A stretch of DNA of 64,000 bases from Eggerthellaceae bacterium (GTDB lineage: Bacteria; Actinomycetota; Coriobacteriia; Coriobacteriales; Eggerthellaceae): NCBI GenBank assembly GCA_017432445.1, contig JAFRJC010000137.1:62001-126000 (forward strand), in the 5' to 3' direction. This document shows, in pieces, positions 8,142 through 17,189 of the stretch; the first letter of the stretch is position 1; the number at the start of each line of letters is the position of its first letter. Made by a program: the position numbers and the translations under genes. A model generated the notes under the pieces. It was given only the letters and a program-made list of their open reading frames with translations. It made no database searches and was not told where the DNA came from.

Positions 8142-9386
8142 CTAATCTGCCACCTTTCCCTCTTTAGAGTCGTCGATCCTGTAGAAGATGTCGAAAATGT
8201 TGATATCGTCGGGACTCCCATCAGGTGAAAATTCGACCGTGTCGCCTGGGGCGACGAAATCAGCTTCCCCTCTATACTCTCCCTTGGTTTCGGTGTGGTA
8301 CGTTGCTGAGCCAAAGACGTGCATGCTTAAGAGGTAGTGACCCGAGTTGTTCGTAATCTTAAGCACATGCGAGCCCCTGTCATAATTGACGTCGAATTCT
8401 TCTCTGAAGCTCGAACCGGTTCTGTCTTCGTCTATTGCATAAGTCATGCCAAGGAAGGTGAAGTTGTTCTCTTCATCTGCGAAGCCCAGGTTGTTGACGA
8501 CCTCATATGTTTCGTTCGGCCAGACCCCAGAGACGAAAGCTCGCTCTTCGCACCAGTTGCCATGGGAATCGATGTAGGAAAAGTACAGCACACCTTGGTC
8601 GATTCGAGCATCGACACTGCTCTTGATTGCGGTACAGCGATCGGAGCCGAACGTGACGTCGAATTCGTCATAACCGAACATCGTATCGTCGTTGCCAGGG
8701 TCGACTTCGGAATCAGCATCGAGAACCTGTAGGGTCGGATCGGTGCAGGGCACATCGCTACCGAAGGCGAGGCTGAAAGCCCTTGCTTCTCCAGCCTTCA
8801 TGTTGAAGAGCATGTTGTTGCCGTAGTACGATGAGTTGCCAACTATGCCAGGGGTCAAGCCGACGGTGCCACCTACGATTCCTTCATGCGGGTCGTCGTC
8901 GCCATACCCATCGGCGTAATGCTGCGTTACCTGCAAATCGAAAGCAACACGGTTGGCGTCTGCGGCGCTATTGTTCACGAGCGTGCCTGAGATAATGTAG
9001 CGGTACCTTGCAGTGTAGGCATCCCCTTCACCTCGGTTATCTTCTTCGATTGTCAGGCCTTTCACCGTGAAATCACCGATGCCAGGGGCTCTGGAAACGC
9101 CTGCATCTGCATTGGAATTGCCAGCCGCCTCTGCGCTGTTGGCTGCTTCGCCCGATTGCCCGCCGAGGGTGCTCGGGACATTTGCTTCTTCAACCTCGGC
9201 CAGTTCGATCGCCTCTCGACCTATCGTTTCAACTATTGCTTGTGATTGCGTCAGCGTTTCTATGGTTAGGGTTTCTGCTGCTTGCGCTTGCTCGTTATTG
9301 TCGGGGGGCGGCGTGCAGCCTGCAAAGCCCGATAGCGCGATACATATCATTGCGCAAAGCGTAGCGGTCGCAATTCTTCTCTTCAT
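8142..9386 (-). CDS. Secreted lipoprotein, DUF4352-like repeats
   Basis: A 414-residue lipoprotein. The signal peptide MKRRIATATLCAMICIALS is followed by lipobox GFAGC and a Ser/Asn/Ala-rich linker. At least two beta-sandwich-like repeats follow, with phrases such as ISGTLVNNSAADANRVAFDL and ITNNSGHYLLSMHVFGSATY, the pattern of FxLYD/DUF4352 domains of exported proteins. Start supported by AAGGAG. It is a paralogue of the divergent gene at 9,910: both share NMKAGEAR/NLKAGEAR and end in (I/T)DxSKE. Function unknown; likely surface-exposed on the outer membrane leaflet. Confidence 0.82.
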   Translation of the reverse strand: MKRRIATATLCAMICIALSGFAGCTPPPDNNEQAQAAETLTIETLTQSQAIVETIGREAIELAEVEEANVPSTLGGQSGEAANSAEAAGNSNADAGVSRAPGIGDFTVKGLTIEEDNRGEGDAYTARYRYIISGTLVNNSAADANRVAFDLQVTQHYADGYGDDDPHEGIVGGTVGLTPGIVGNSSYYGNNMLFNMKAGEARAFSLAFGSDVPCTDPTLQVLDADSEVDPGNDDTMFGYDEFDVTFGSDRCTAIKSSVDARIDQGVLYFSYIDSHGNWCEERAFVSGVWPNETYEVVNNLGFADEENNFTFLGMTYAIDEDRTGSSFREEFDVNYDRGSHVLKITNNSGHYLLSMHVFGSATYHTETKGEYRGEADFVAPGDTVEFSPDGSPDDINIFDIFYRIDDSKEGKVAD

Positions 9387-9909
9387 GATGTTTCTCCTTC
9401 TTCTGAATTGAGCTGGTTTTCTTCGATCGCCTCATGGTTTGCCATCAGGGAGCTGTGGTTGTTTTTCACCCTCCAATTTCAGTCTTTTCGCCGGTCAGAA
9501 TGACGTGCTCTTTCGTTCCTTTGCATCCCTGCGGGCTTTCCCGATGGCGCCAATCTATCGCTAGCCGTGCGCAATAAGTTGCGCAACAAAACGTCTTCAG
9601 GCTCGTTCACACTGAGGTTGTCGAGCTGGCCGGCTTGCTTCTTTGGAATCGAGAGGATGAGGTGAGGGTGAACTGGTTTTTGGAAAAGAGAGCAGGCAGT
9701 TCAGTGTGGAGAAAGCGTTGCGTTGCTACACGGCGTTGTTTCGCCATGCTGTGCTTCGTGCGAGAGGATTCGATCTTCGGAGAGTCCCTGGCTGCAACTG
9801 GGAAGAAGTGTTTACCGTGCTAAGGAAAAGCGCTTGCGTCGACGAAGAAAGAAGCGCTCACCTTAGAGGGAGAAGAGTATTTGGCATTTGCGGGAGAAGG
9901 AGCAATACC
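9387..9909. other. Intergenic region between divergent lipoprotein genes
   Basis: 523 bp between two head-to-head genes; it must hold both promoters. It contains the perfect palindrome GTTGCGCAAC (9578-9587) next to a partial second copy (GTGCGCAAT), a possible operator. The frame running into the right gene from 9,706 has no family-like residues before the true signal peptide. Confidence 0.4.
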
Positions 9910-11229
9910 ATGAAGAGAAGTTTATATTGGGCAATCGTGTTGGCCCTTGCCGTCAGCGCATGTGCATTGGCTTTGTGTTTGACGGGGTGCGATGGTGCTG
10001 GCCAAGCGCAGTCTCATGATGCTGCGGCCTCTGAAACGCAGACGATGGCCGATGAGAGCACAGAAGCGGCGACGAGAACTGAAAGCTTATCGTCAGTCGA
10101 GCAAAAGGCGGATGCGAGCACGGACGAAAGTGCGCAGCTGAGCGATGCTGCTGTTTCCGGGCCCGATGCGTCAAAGATAACGGTATCCAACTTGAAGCTC
10201 GTGGAATTGGGTGCGAGTTCTGAAGGCGCCGATCCGATTCCGCGCGATTATGTCCTTACCGGGACGCTTACCAACGGCAACGACCAAGTGGTGTCAGCTG
10301 GAGTTTCGCTGTTCGTGCACGAGCTGAGTATCGACGAGTACGGTGACGAAACCGAAAGCGACGAGGTCGGGGAATATGCGCTGGAAAACTGCTCGGCTAC
10401 TCCGGGCGTCCTCGACGATCTTTTCTTGAACCTCAAAGCTGGCGAAGCGCGCGATTTCGAATACTATTTGAGCTCTCTTGACTACTATGACACATACGAA
10501 ATCACACGCAACGGAGTGGAGGGTTTTGTAGGTTTTGCTAGTCCCGAACTTAGGGTGAATGAAGTAACTGGCGAGGTTACGGAATTCCCAGACAGTCCAG
10601 GCATGGCCATCGTTGCCGATGACGACATCACGATCTCCTACAGAAAAGAAGGCGACACGACCTTTATCGATGCGACGAACAATACTGACAAGCTCTATTC
10701 CGATATTGTCGTTGTGACCTCGTATTTCGACGAGGGTCACGACAACGCGCATGAAATTGCAATGGATAATATCGGATCTGTCCGCCCGGGTGCTTCAGGC
10801 TTGGTCGAAGTGAACGCAAACAGCGGCCATACTGGTGGCAATTGGTATGTTCAAGATCCGCGGACGATAGTAGTAGTAGCAGTGGAAGATGCGGAACGTC
10901 CCGCGACGAGCCTTGCCGAGGAATTCGATGCCGAAGTGGTGAGTGAGGACGGGAGCCTTTCGCCTGAGGTGAAGATAACGAATAAAACGGGTAAGTATTT
11001 GGAAAGCGTAACTGTAACCGTACGTATTTTCAAAGAAGGTTCTGAAGAGTTGTTGCTGGCAGTTGGCAACGCTGATCACATGGCTCCTGGCGACGAGCAA
11101 GTAGTGGAAATCAGCTTGGCCAGTTCGGGTGGTCTCTTCATGTTCGAAGGTCCAGATGTTGCTGACATGGAAATTTATGACATTACCTACACCGTGGATG
11201 AGAGCAAGGAAGCTAAGGCAAAAGGTTAA
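9910..11229 (+). CDS. Secreted lipoprotein, paralogue of the divergent gene
   Basis: A 439-residue lipoprotein. Start at ATG 9910 after GAGAAGGAG; the signal peptide is MKRSLYWAIVLALAVSACAL and the lipobox LTGC. A Ser/Thr/Ala/Glu-rich linker leads to tandem beta domains (YVLTGTLTNGNDQVVSAGVS, FIDATNNTDKLYSDIVVVTS, KITNKTGKYLESVTVTV). The end EIYDITYTVDESKEAK matches FDIFYRIDDSKEGK of the gene at 8,142, so the two arose by duplication and inversion. Visibly richer in A and T than the neighbouring ribosomal genes. Function unknown. Confidence 0.8.
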   Translation: MKRSLYWAIVLALAVSACALALCLTGCDGAGQAQSHDAAASETQTMADESTEAATRTESLSSVEQKADASTDESAQLSDAAVSGPDASKITVSNLKLVELGASSEGADPIPRDYVLTGTLTNGNDQVVSAGVSLFVHELSIDEYGDETESDEVGEYALENCSATPGVLDDLFLNLKAGEARDFEYYLSSLDYYDTYEITRNGVEGFVGFASPELRVNEVTGEVTEFPDSPGMAIVADDDITISYRKEGDTTFIDATNNTDKLYSDIVVVTSYFDEGHDNAHEIAMDNIGSVRPGASGLVEVNANSGHTGGNWYVQDPRTIVVVAVEDAERPATSLAEEFDAEVVSEDGSLSPEVKITNKTGKYLESVTVTVRIFKEGSEELLLAVGNADHMAPGDEQVVEISLASSGGLFMFEGPDVADMEIYDITYTVDESKEAKAKG

Positions 11230-11294
11230 GCCATGAGGTCGACCGCTTGCTTCGATCGAAAGATTGGCGTTTGCAAACCGGGTTCTGCCTATGG

Positions 11295-11395
11295 GAGGCC
11301 GTCGAAGAAGTTACCGAGGCTGCCGACGAGGTCAAAAAGAACGAGTAAAGAGCGTTAAGCAAGAGCTGTAGAAGGGCCGTCCTGTTGGGCGGCCC
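11295..11395 (+). pseudogene. Duplicated rplQ 3' end plus terminator
   Basis: Bases 11,295-11,348 read EAVEEVTEAADEVKKNE-stop, like the L17 tail, but with no body upstream. The shared stretch TAAGCAAGAGCTGTA and then AAGGGCCGTCCTG(T/C)TGGGCGGCC match 7,931-7,967. This is a remnant of a second rplQ end on the far side of the two lipoprotein genes. It fills most of the 11,230-11,551 gap; the hairpin near 11,372-11,395 may still work as a terminator. Confidence 0.75.
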
Positions 11396-11551
11396 TCGCA
11401 ATTTTTTATAGCATCGCCTAGAACAGCAAGGCTCGTGCTATCTTTCCGCTGCGTTTAACCTTCATCCGAATCCGCCCTTGCCGTTGCGGAAGGGCCTGTG
11501 AAACAGAGGCTACATCTACGATACGTTCGCAGAGACCTGGCCGCTATCAAG

Positions 11552-12853
11552 CTACGCTTCCAAGACGTCCTTCAAAAGCGAAACCGAGTACAGGCTACCC
11601 CAAGCGCAAACGATGCCGTCATCGCCTGCGAGCTCCATAGCAAGTGCCATAGCGGCGCTGAAATCAGGTGCCACTCGCACCTCGGGGTCGAGGCCGAGGG
11701 CCTGGGCTTCTTCGGCAACCGCTTGCGCCAAGTCGTCGCCCGAAAGTGCACGCAGGACGTTTGGCGAGGTCACGCACACCCATGCGTCGCCCAGTGGGGC
11801 CACTGTGCGAATCATGGTCCGGTAGTCCTTGTCGGCGAGAACGCTCATCAAAAAGACGATGCGCTTGTCCGCAAAGGCGTCCTCCAAGCTTTCGGCCAAG
11901 GCGACCGCTCCTTGCGGGTTGTGCCCTCCGTCGACCACTACGGCAGGAGGCCCCGAGGAAACGACCTCGAATCGAGCAGGCCATGACGTATCGGCAATGC
12001 CCTGCTCGATTGCCTCATCCGAGATGCTCCAACCCCGATCCCGAAGGGCGAAGATGGCCTCGAGCGCTAGCGCTGCGTTCGAAGGCTGGTAGCTTCCCAG
12101 TAAGCGCGTAGTGTATGAGATGCCCTTATAGTTGAAGGGGCGCATCACATTATGGATGGGGTTGACTTCGAGCTGGGAGAAATCGGGCACGACGACTTCG
12201 GTGCCTGCTGCTTCCGCAGCTTGCTTGATGGACTCCGTTGCTCCTTCATCGTCCTGAGGCCACGAGACCACCGAGGCGCCTGGCTTTATAATGCCTGCCT
12301 TCTCGGCTGCTATAGCTGCCTGAGTATCGCCGAGGAGCTCGGTGTGGTCCAGCCCGATACGGGTGATGACGCAGACTTCGGGTGCGTCGATGATGTTCGT
12401 AGAGTCCAGGCGGCCGCCCAGCCCCACCTCTGCTATAACGATGTCGCAGTTGCAGCGCGCGAAATGCTCGAAGGCCACGGCGGTCATGAGCTCGAATTCG
12501 GTCGGATGCTCGCCCGTCTCGGCAGCCATCGCCTCAGCGTGCTCGCGGACGGCGAGCGTCACGTCGCGCAGGTCGTCAAGCGAGATGTTCTCGCCGTTCA
12601 CGCGAATGCGTTCCTCGAACGTGATGATGTAAGGACTTGTGAACAAACCCGTCTTGTAGCCGGCCTTGCGCAAAGTCGACTCAATGAAAGAGCAGGTTGA
12701 TCCCTTGCCATTCGTACCAGCCACATGGACGAACTTCAAACGGTCTTGCGGACGGCCCAAGCGGTTGAGCAGTTCTTCTGTGCGCTCCAAGCCATAACGT
12801 GATTGCTGCCAGCGGGGCTCGTTGATATAGGCGATGGGATCGAACTCGTTCAT
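11552..12853 (-). CDS. folC: Bifunctional folylpolyglutamate/dihydrofolate synthase
   Basis: A 433-residue Mur-ligase-like enzyme that uses ATP to add glutamate to dihydropteroate or folates. The P-loop VAGTNGKGSTCSFIE is near residues 44-58, followed by YKTGLFTSPYI and the omega-loop region. The family HTELLGDT (Mg-binding) and VVDGGHNPQGA motifs are present. GAGGAGG precedes the ATG. The folate pool it maintains is also the methyl acceptor of the corrinoid system further right. Next gene upstream, 55 bp away and same strand, is the DNA glycosylase. Confidence 0.95.
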   Translation of the reverse strand: MNEFDPIAYINEPRWQQSRYGLERTEELLNRLGRPQDRLKFVHVAGTNGKGSTCSFIESTLRKAGYKTGLFTSPYIITFEERIRVNGENISLDDLRDVTLAVREHAEAMAAETGEHPTEFELMTAVAFEHFARCNCDIVIAEVGLGGRLDSTNIIDAPEVCVITRIGLDHTELLGDTQAAIAAEKAGIIKPGASVVSWPQDDEGATESIKQAAEAAGTEVVVPDFSQLEVNPIHNVMRPFNYKGISYTTRLLGSYQPSNAALALEAIFALRDRGWSISDEAIEQGIADTSWPARFEVVSSGPPAVVVDGGHNPQGAVALAESLEDAFADKRIVFLMSVLADKDYRTMIRTVAPLGDAWVCVTSPNVLRALSGDDLAQAVAEEAQALGLDPEVRVAPDFSAAMALAMELAGDDGIVCAWGSLYSVSLLKDVLEA

Positions 12854-12908
12854 GCAGATAGCCTCCTCGAATGAGATATCGCGCCATGTATCGGTTTCAT
12901 AGCGCAGT

Positions 12909-13469
12909 TTAGCGTCTCAAGAGCTCGCCGAGCGTGGCGAAATCGTTTTCTAGGGCGAGCCATTTTGTGCGGTCGTAAATGGCTGCAGCGGGGTGGTAGA
13001 TGGGGAATACCTTGAACCTGCCTGCTTGCTGTAACGTCCCATGGAGCCGTGTGATGCCGACTTCGGTTTTAAGGACGAACTTCGTCGCGAAATTTCCGAG
13101 CGTCACGATGAACTCCGGGTTGATGGTACGCGTTTGCTCACGTAGGAACGGTGTGCAGAGCTCGATTTCTTCTGGACGCGGATCGCGGTTTCCCGGCGGC
13201 CGGCATTTCAGGACATTTGCGATGAAGACCTCTTCGCGTGTAAGGCCCGCAATTTCCAGTAGTTGGTTAAGGTTTTGCCCAGCTTTTCCCACAAAGGGCA
13301 AGCCTTGCAGATCCTCGTTCTTGCCAGGTGCTTCACCGATGAACAGGACGCGCGCGTCGGGGTTCCCATCTCCGAAAACCGTCTGGGTGCGTCCCGCAGC
13401 TAATGGGCATGCTTGGCATGCAGCCACCTGGGCTTTCAACACTTCAAGTGGTATATGCGGCTTTGGCAT
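12909..13469 (-). CDS. Family 4 (Fe-S) uracil-DNA glycosylase
   Basis: A 186-residue base-excision repair enzyme removing uracil from DNA. The four Fe-S cysteines of family 4 are visible: CQAC near residues 18-21, Cys in NVLKCRPPGNRDP and Cys in EIELCTPF. Active-site motif 1 is GEAPGKNEDLQGLPFVGKAG and motif 3 is YHPAAAI. Length and layout match thermophile- and actinobacterial-type UDGs. Confidence 0.93.
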   Translation of the reverse strand: MPKPHIPLEVLKAQVAACQACPLAAGRTQTVFGDGNPDARVLFIGEAPGKNEDLQGLPFVGKAGQNLNQLLEIAGLTREEVFIANVLKCRPPGNRDPRPEEIELCTPFLREQTRTINPEFIVTLGNFATKFVLKTEVGITRLHGTLQQAGRFKVFPIYHPAAAIYDRTKWLALENDFATLGELLRR

Positions 13470-13535
13470 ATGCTCTCCTCGCGTGAATGCGCTCTTCGGG
13501 TCAAGTTCGAAAAAGGCGCATCCATCGTTATCTCA

Positions 13536-14864
13536 TTACGTAAACACCTTCGGCAAGGACGAGAAGCCGGTCGTTATCTCGTAAGGGGTCGTCATGAGCT
13601 TACCGGCGAGTTCGTCGACGGTTATCTCGGCAAGGCCCTGTTTGCCGAGGATGACCACTTCATCTCCAACCTGCGGGTCGATTCGCTCGCGGGCAGCGGA
13701 ACGGCGTAGGTCGACCTCGAACATGCATGAATCCATGCAGATGGCGCCAACTTGACGTACGTAGCGTCCGTTCACGATGAAATCGATGTTTCCCGACAGT
13801 GCGTACCGCAGTCCATCTGCATAGCCAACGGGGATGGTGCAGACCTTCACCGAGCCGGGGCTTCGGTAATGCAGTCCGTAGGAGACGCCTTCGCTCACCC
13901 CGAGCACGTGTGTGTCGGTGATGCGCGCATGCACGCTCATGGCGGGTCTCAGCTCCGCTATCTGGCGCGTTTCGGGACAGGGATGGAGGCCGTAAAGTAC
14001 CAAGCCCAGTCGCACCATGTCGAACTGGACGCTCGGGTACCGCAGCGCTGCAGCCGAGTTGGCCGCATGTACGACACCTGGATCGAATCCCGCTGTGCGC
14101 ATGTTGTCGACGGTGTCGATGAAGCGTCTGGCTTGTAGCTGGAGGTCGAGCGTTTCGGCGCACTCGGCGGTGGCATAGTGGGTGAAGACCCCTTCCAGCT
14201 CGAGCGCCCGGTGGAAACTCACCTGATGGAGGAACTCGATGGCCTCGTCGTGTCGCACCCCCAACCGGTTCATCCCCGTGTTCACGGCAAGGTGATAGGG
14301 TGCCATCATGCCATGCAGGTCGGCTGCCTCGGCGTAGGCTATCGCGAAGTCCGGTTCGTAAATCGACGGCGTGATACGGTATCCCAAGAGATGGGGAATA
14401 GTCTGCCGAGGCGGCTGCGCGAGCACGAGGATGGGAGCGTTGACACCTGCTTTGCGCAATTCGATGCCTTCGGCAACGGTTGAAACGGCGAGTCGGTCAG
14501 CTCCTGCCCCGATGGCGGCTTTGGAAACTCCTACGATACCGTGTCCGTATGCATCGGCTTTGACAACAGCCATCAGGCGGCATCTCGGCTGCAGCAAGCG
14601 TCGCGATTGGGCGACGTTGTGGCGAATAGCCGAAAGGTCGATTTCAGCCCAAGCCCAGCGTCCGTCTCCAGGACGGGGGTCTGCGAGCTCAACTTCGGTA
14701 AACGGAATCGCCCTCCGATGGTTTGCGGAGAGTTGCGAATGGGAATGCTGCGCTTGTGCTGCTCCCGCAGTCGCAGCACGGCTGCGGCGGGAAGCCTCCC
14801 CGGCGGACTCGAACTCGTTCGGGAGATGCGCGAAACCGGTGAACCCGTTGGGCAAGTTGTCCAT
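13536..14864 (-). CDS. alr: Alanine racemase with N-terminal extension
   Basis: PLP enzyme converting L- to D-alanine for peptidoglycan. The PLP lysine is in AVVKADAYGHG; the catalytic Tyr region (SEGVSYGLHYRSPG) and the substrate-binding GAICMDSCMFEVD are present. The first about 68 residues (rich in Ser, Ala, Arg) precede the normal start of the barrel (WAWAEIDLSAIRHNV). No closer good start is seen, so the protein may carry an extra N-terminus, or translation starts later at a non-ATG codon. Confidence 0.92.
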   Translation of the reverse strand: MDNLPNGFTGFAHLPNEFESAGEASRRSRAATAGAAQAQHSHSQLSANHRRAIPFTEVELADPRPGDGRWAWAEIDLSAIRHNVAQSRRLLQPRCRLMAVVKADAYGHGIVGVSKAAIGAGADRLAVSTVAEGIELRKAGVNAPILVLAQPPRQTIPHLLGYRITPSIYEPDFAIAYAEAADLHGMMAPYHLAVNTGMNRLGVRHDEAIEFLHQVSFHRALELEGVFTHYATAECAETLDLQLQARRFIDTVDNMRTAGFDPGVVHAANSAAALRYPSVQFDMVRLGLVLYGLHPCPETRQIAELRPAMSVHARITDTHVLGVSEGVSYGLHYRSPGSVKVCTIPVGYADGLRYALSGNIDFIVNGRYVRQVGAICMDSCMFEVDLRRSAARERIDPQVGDEVVILGKQGLAEITVDELAGKLMTTPYEITTGFSSLPKVFT

Positions 14865-14888
14865 GGAGCGCTGCCTTTCGAATCGGTC

Positions 14889-16733
14889 CTAGTAGTAGAT
14901 CTTTACCCTGGTGCCTACAGGAATGGTCCCGTTGTTAACGCTGTTGTACAGCCATTGCGCATTGTCGATATCCAAGCGCACGCAGCCCGAAGAAACCGAT
15001 TGTCCGAGCCTCCCGTCGAGAATGCGCCTCGAATTCTTCTGATACGTCACCGAATGGAAGAGGTATTCCCAGCCGATGAAAGCGGTGGCGTAGTAACACG
15101 AGTAATTGTCCCCGAACTCGTATTGCGTGTTGCCATTGATGGTGTAGCTTCCTGTCGGCGTCAGTCTAGGCCTGCCGGTGGAGCATTCCCAGCTTTTCAG
15201 AAGCGTGCGGTTACCTTTCGGGCCGCTGAAAATGCACATCCAATGATGTGTGAGATCGACTGTGATCAGGTAGTTTGTATAGCTCGTCGTGCTTTTGGCG
15301 TAGTTCCATGCCTGCGCGACGCCAAGCCTTTCGGAGCCTTTCTTATAAGGCTTCTGCGCTACGAGCTTCCAGCGTTGGGTCGCAGCGCCTGTATCGGTGC
15401 TGGAAACCGCCGATGAACCTGGGTTGCCAGCACCCGCGGCTGTTAGCGCCTTGCGCGATGCTTTGTTAACCAGGGAATACGCGCCATCTTCACCTAATAC
15501 GACCTTCCATTTTTGAAGGTTGCCGCCGCTAGAGGCGTTTTGACGGACAATTGCGTTTTCGGCAGAGGAGCCACTTGCGACCTCGATGCGCTTGCTCGAT
15601 CCGGTGTTGGTTATCCGATAGGTATCGGTGGCAGTGCGGGTGAACCTGAACACCTCGGCGTTGGTCTCTTCCTCTTTTTGAACTTGGAGCTTCGCGCCTT
15701 TGTCGAGGCTTTCGTCGATGACGGCGAGTAGGTTGCCCTTCGCGATTGAGGTGAGCGTATACGTTCCGTTTGGCAGCACGTCGGTGCGCGTAAGCGCGAA
15801 GCGACTCCCCTTCGCCGCAGTGACGAGCTTTCCACCGGAAACCTTCATTCTTCTGCCCGTTTGGACATTGGAGAATGCGCAGCCGCCGCTCCTGAGGGAA
15901 AGCGTCCATCTGGACGACATCGTGCCGTCTTTGGAGCGCTGCACAACCTTTCCGCCCGCGTCGCAGAGGTACAGGCCCGATGTGCAGGATTGGAGGGTGA
16001 TCGAACCGTCGACTTGCTTGCGTATGAAGAAGCGAAAATCGATGGAAGAATCGTTGAAGGCGGCTTTCGTCATCTGGACGCCGCTCGAGGTTTTAGATCC
16101 TGGCAATCGGATTACGGCATTCGGGTTTTTTGCCGTTGCGATGAAATACGCTCCATTGGCGATACTCGACGTCGAACCCCTGGGAACGAGTTTGAACTCA
16201 AGCTTTTGGATTTGGCCGAGCTTGCCGGCGCTGCCGGCCGTTCCTCCATTCATTGTCCAGGGTTGCCAGCCGGTATCCTTAATATAAGCCCGATAAACGA
16301 CGTCGTAGGATTTTGCGATCTTTCCGGTGAGCCTCACCTGCACGCCTCGCATATACCAGCCTTTTGTTCCCAGCCGCGCTCCATTAGATACCCACTTTGA
16401 CCAGCCTTTGCCTCTTTGGTAGATGCGGTACTTAACTTGGCCAGACAAGCTGCTCTTCGCTAACTTTAGGCTGATGATCTGGAATTTCTTATTTTTATCA
16501 CCGATGGCGGAGCCATTGCTCTTCCAATTGGTCCACTTGCTGCCAACGTAAGCCCTGTACTTGATTTGAGGGTCTTCCGAGGTTTTTGGCTCGGCTGTCT
16601 CGGTTTCGGTCGAGGCTGCTACGAGGCCTGTGGAAGTCTTATTGCTTGCGAGCGCGGTTCCTGGAACGAGGAGAAGTGCTGCGACGAGCGCACATACGAG
16701 TGCTGGAAGAAATGCCTGCTTGCGTATGCTCAT
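14889..16733 (-). CDS. Secreted L,D-transpeptidase with ChW-like and ricin-type repeats
   Basis: 614 residues. The signal peptide is roughly 1-29 (MSIRKQAFLPALVCALVAAL...). Residues about 55-185 hold three ChW-type repeats (YRAYVGSKWTNWKSNG, YRIYQRGKGWSKWVSNG, YRAYIKDTGWQPWTMNG). Residues about 195-460 have a ricin-type beta-trefoil pattern. The C-terminal YkuD domain (about 485-614) keeps His in FHSVTYQ and the nucleophile Cys in SSGCVRLD. It should cross-link or anchor proteins on peptidoglycan outside the membrane, with the repeats binding wall polymers. Ribosome-binding site weak. Confidence 0.9.
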   Translation of the reverse strand: MSIRKQAFLPALVCALVAALLLVPGTALASNKTSTGLVAASTETETAEPKTSEDPQIKYRAYVGSKWTNWKSNGSAIGDKNKKFQIISLKLAKSSLSGQVKYRIYQRGKGWSKWVSNGARLGTKGWYMRGVQVRLTGKIAKSYDVVYRAYIKDTGWQPWTMNGGTAGSAGKLGQIQKLEFKLVPRGSTSSIANGAYFIATAKNPNAVIRLPGSKTSSGVQMTKAAFNDSSIDFRFFIRKQVDGSITLQSCTSGLYLCDAGGKVVQRSKDGTMSSRWTLSLRSGGCAFSNVQTGRRMKVSGGKLVTAAKGSRFALTRTDVLPNGTYTLTSIAKGNLLAVIDESLDKGAKLQVQKEEETNAEVFRFTRTATDTYRITNTGSSKRIEVASGSSAENAIVRQNASSGGNLQKWKVVLGEDGAYSLVNKASRKALTAAGAGNPGSSAVSSTDTGAATQRWKLVAQKPYKKGSERLGVAQAWNYAKSTTSYTNYLITVDLTHHWMCIFSGPKGNRTLLKSWECSTGRPRLTPTGSYTINGNTQYEFGDNYSCYYATAFIGWEYLFHSVTYQKNSRRILDGRLGQSVSSGCVRLDIDNAQWLYNSVNNGTIPVGTRVKIYY

Positions 16734-16887
16734 GGATACCGCCTTCGTGAACCGTTGCTTGTTTTCCGTATTATATCGCGAAGAAATGATGCGAATGCTT
16801 TCTGTTAAACCAGCCTTCCGCGTGCCCTATCCCACTTACCTAGGATGCTGGACGGCCAAATTGCATCCAAAGGCGCGCGAAAACGAA

Positions 16888-16916
16888 GCCGCCCGGCAGG
16901 TGAACTGCCGGGCGGC
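16888..16916 (-). terminator. Terminator of acpP
   Basis: Perfect 12-bp GC stem (16,888-16,899 with 16,905-16,916), loop GTGAA. On the minus strand it runs into TTCGTTTT, 25 nt past the acpP stop. Confidence 0.85.
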
Positions 16917-16941
16917 TGACAATGCTTTGAGGAAACAATTC

Positions 16942-17160
16942 TTACAGCGATTCGATATGCTTGATGACATCGCCGAGGTTCTTCAGCCCTTCGGGTTCGC
17001 CGAAATCGATGTTGAGCGCGTCTTCTAGGGCGCAGATCAACTCGACCATGTCAAGCGAATCGATGTTGAGCGATTCGAAGGTGGCCTCTTCGGTGACGAG
17101 GTCGGGGTTGATGTCCAGGTTTTCCACCAGGATGTCTTTAATGGTATCGAGCGTCGACAT
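16942..17160 (-). CDS. acpP: Acyl carrier protein
   Basis: A 72-residue acidic four-helix protein carrying the phosphopantetheine arm on Ser of NIDSLDMVEL (near residue 35), used in fatty acid synthesis. AAGGAGG precedes the ATG. Shorter than the 77-80 residues of many ACPs but with a full fold. It follows hpf on the same strand after a 29-nt gap. Confidence 0.93.
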   Translation of the reverse strand: MSTLDTIKDILVENLDINPDLVTEEATFESLNIDSLDMVELICALEDALNIDFGEPEGLKNLGDVIKHIESL

Positions 17161-17189
17161 GAAGCCTCCTTTTCTGTGGTGCTTCAGGT

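Noticed and set aside
9706-9909. N-terminal extension of the second lipoprotein
   Set aside because: The residues before MKRSLYWAIV would bury the signal peptide and a proper ribosome-binding site lies just before 9,910.
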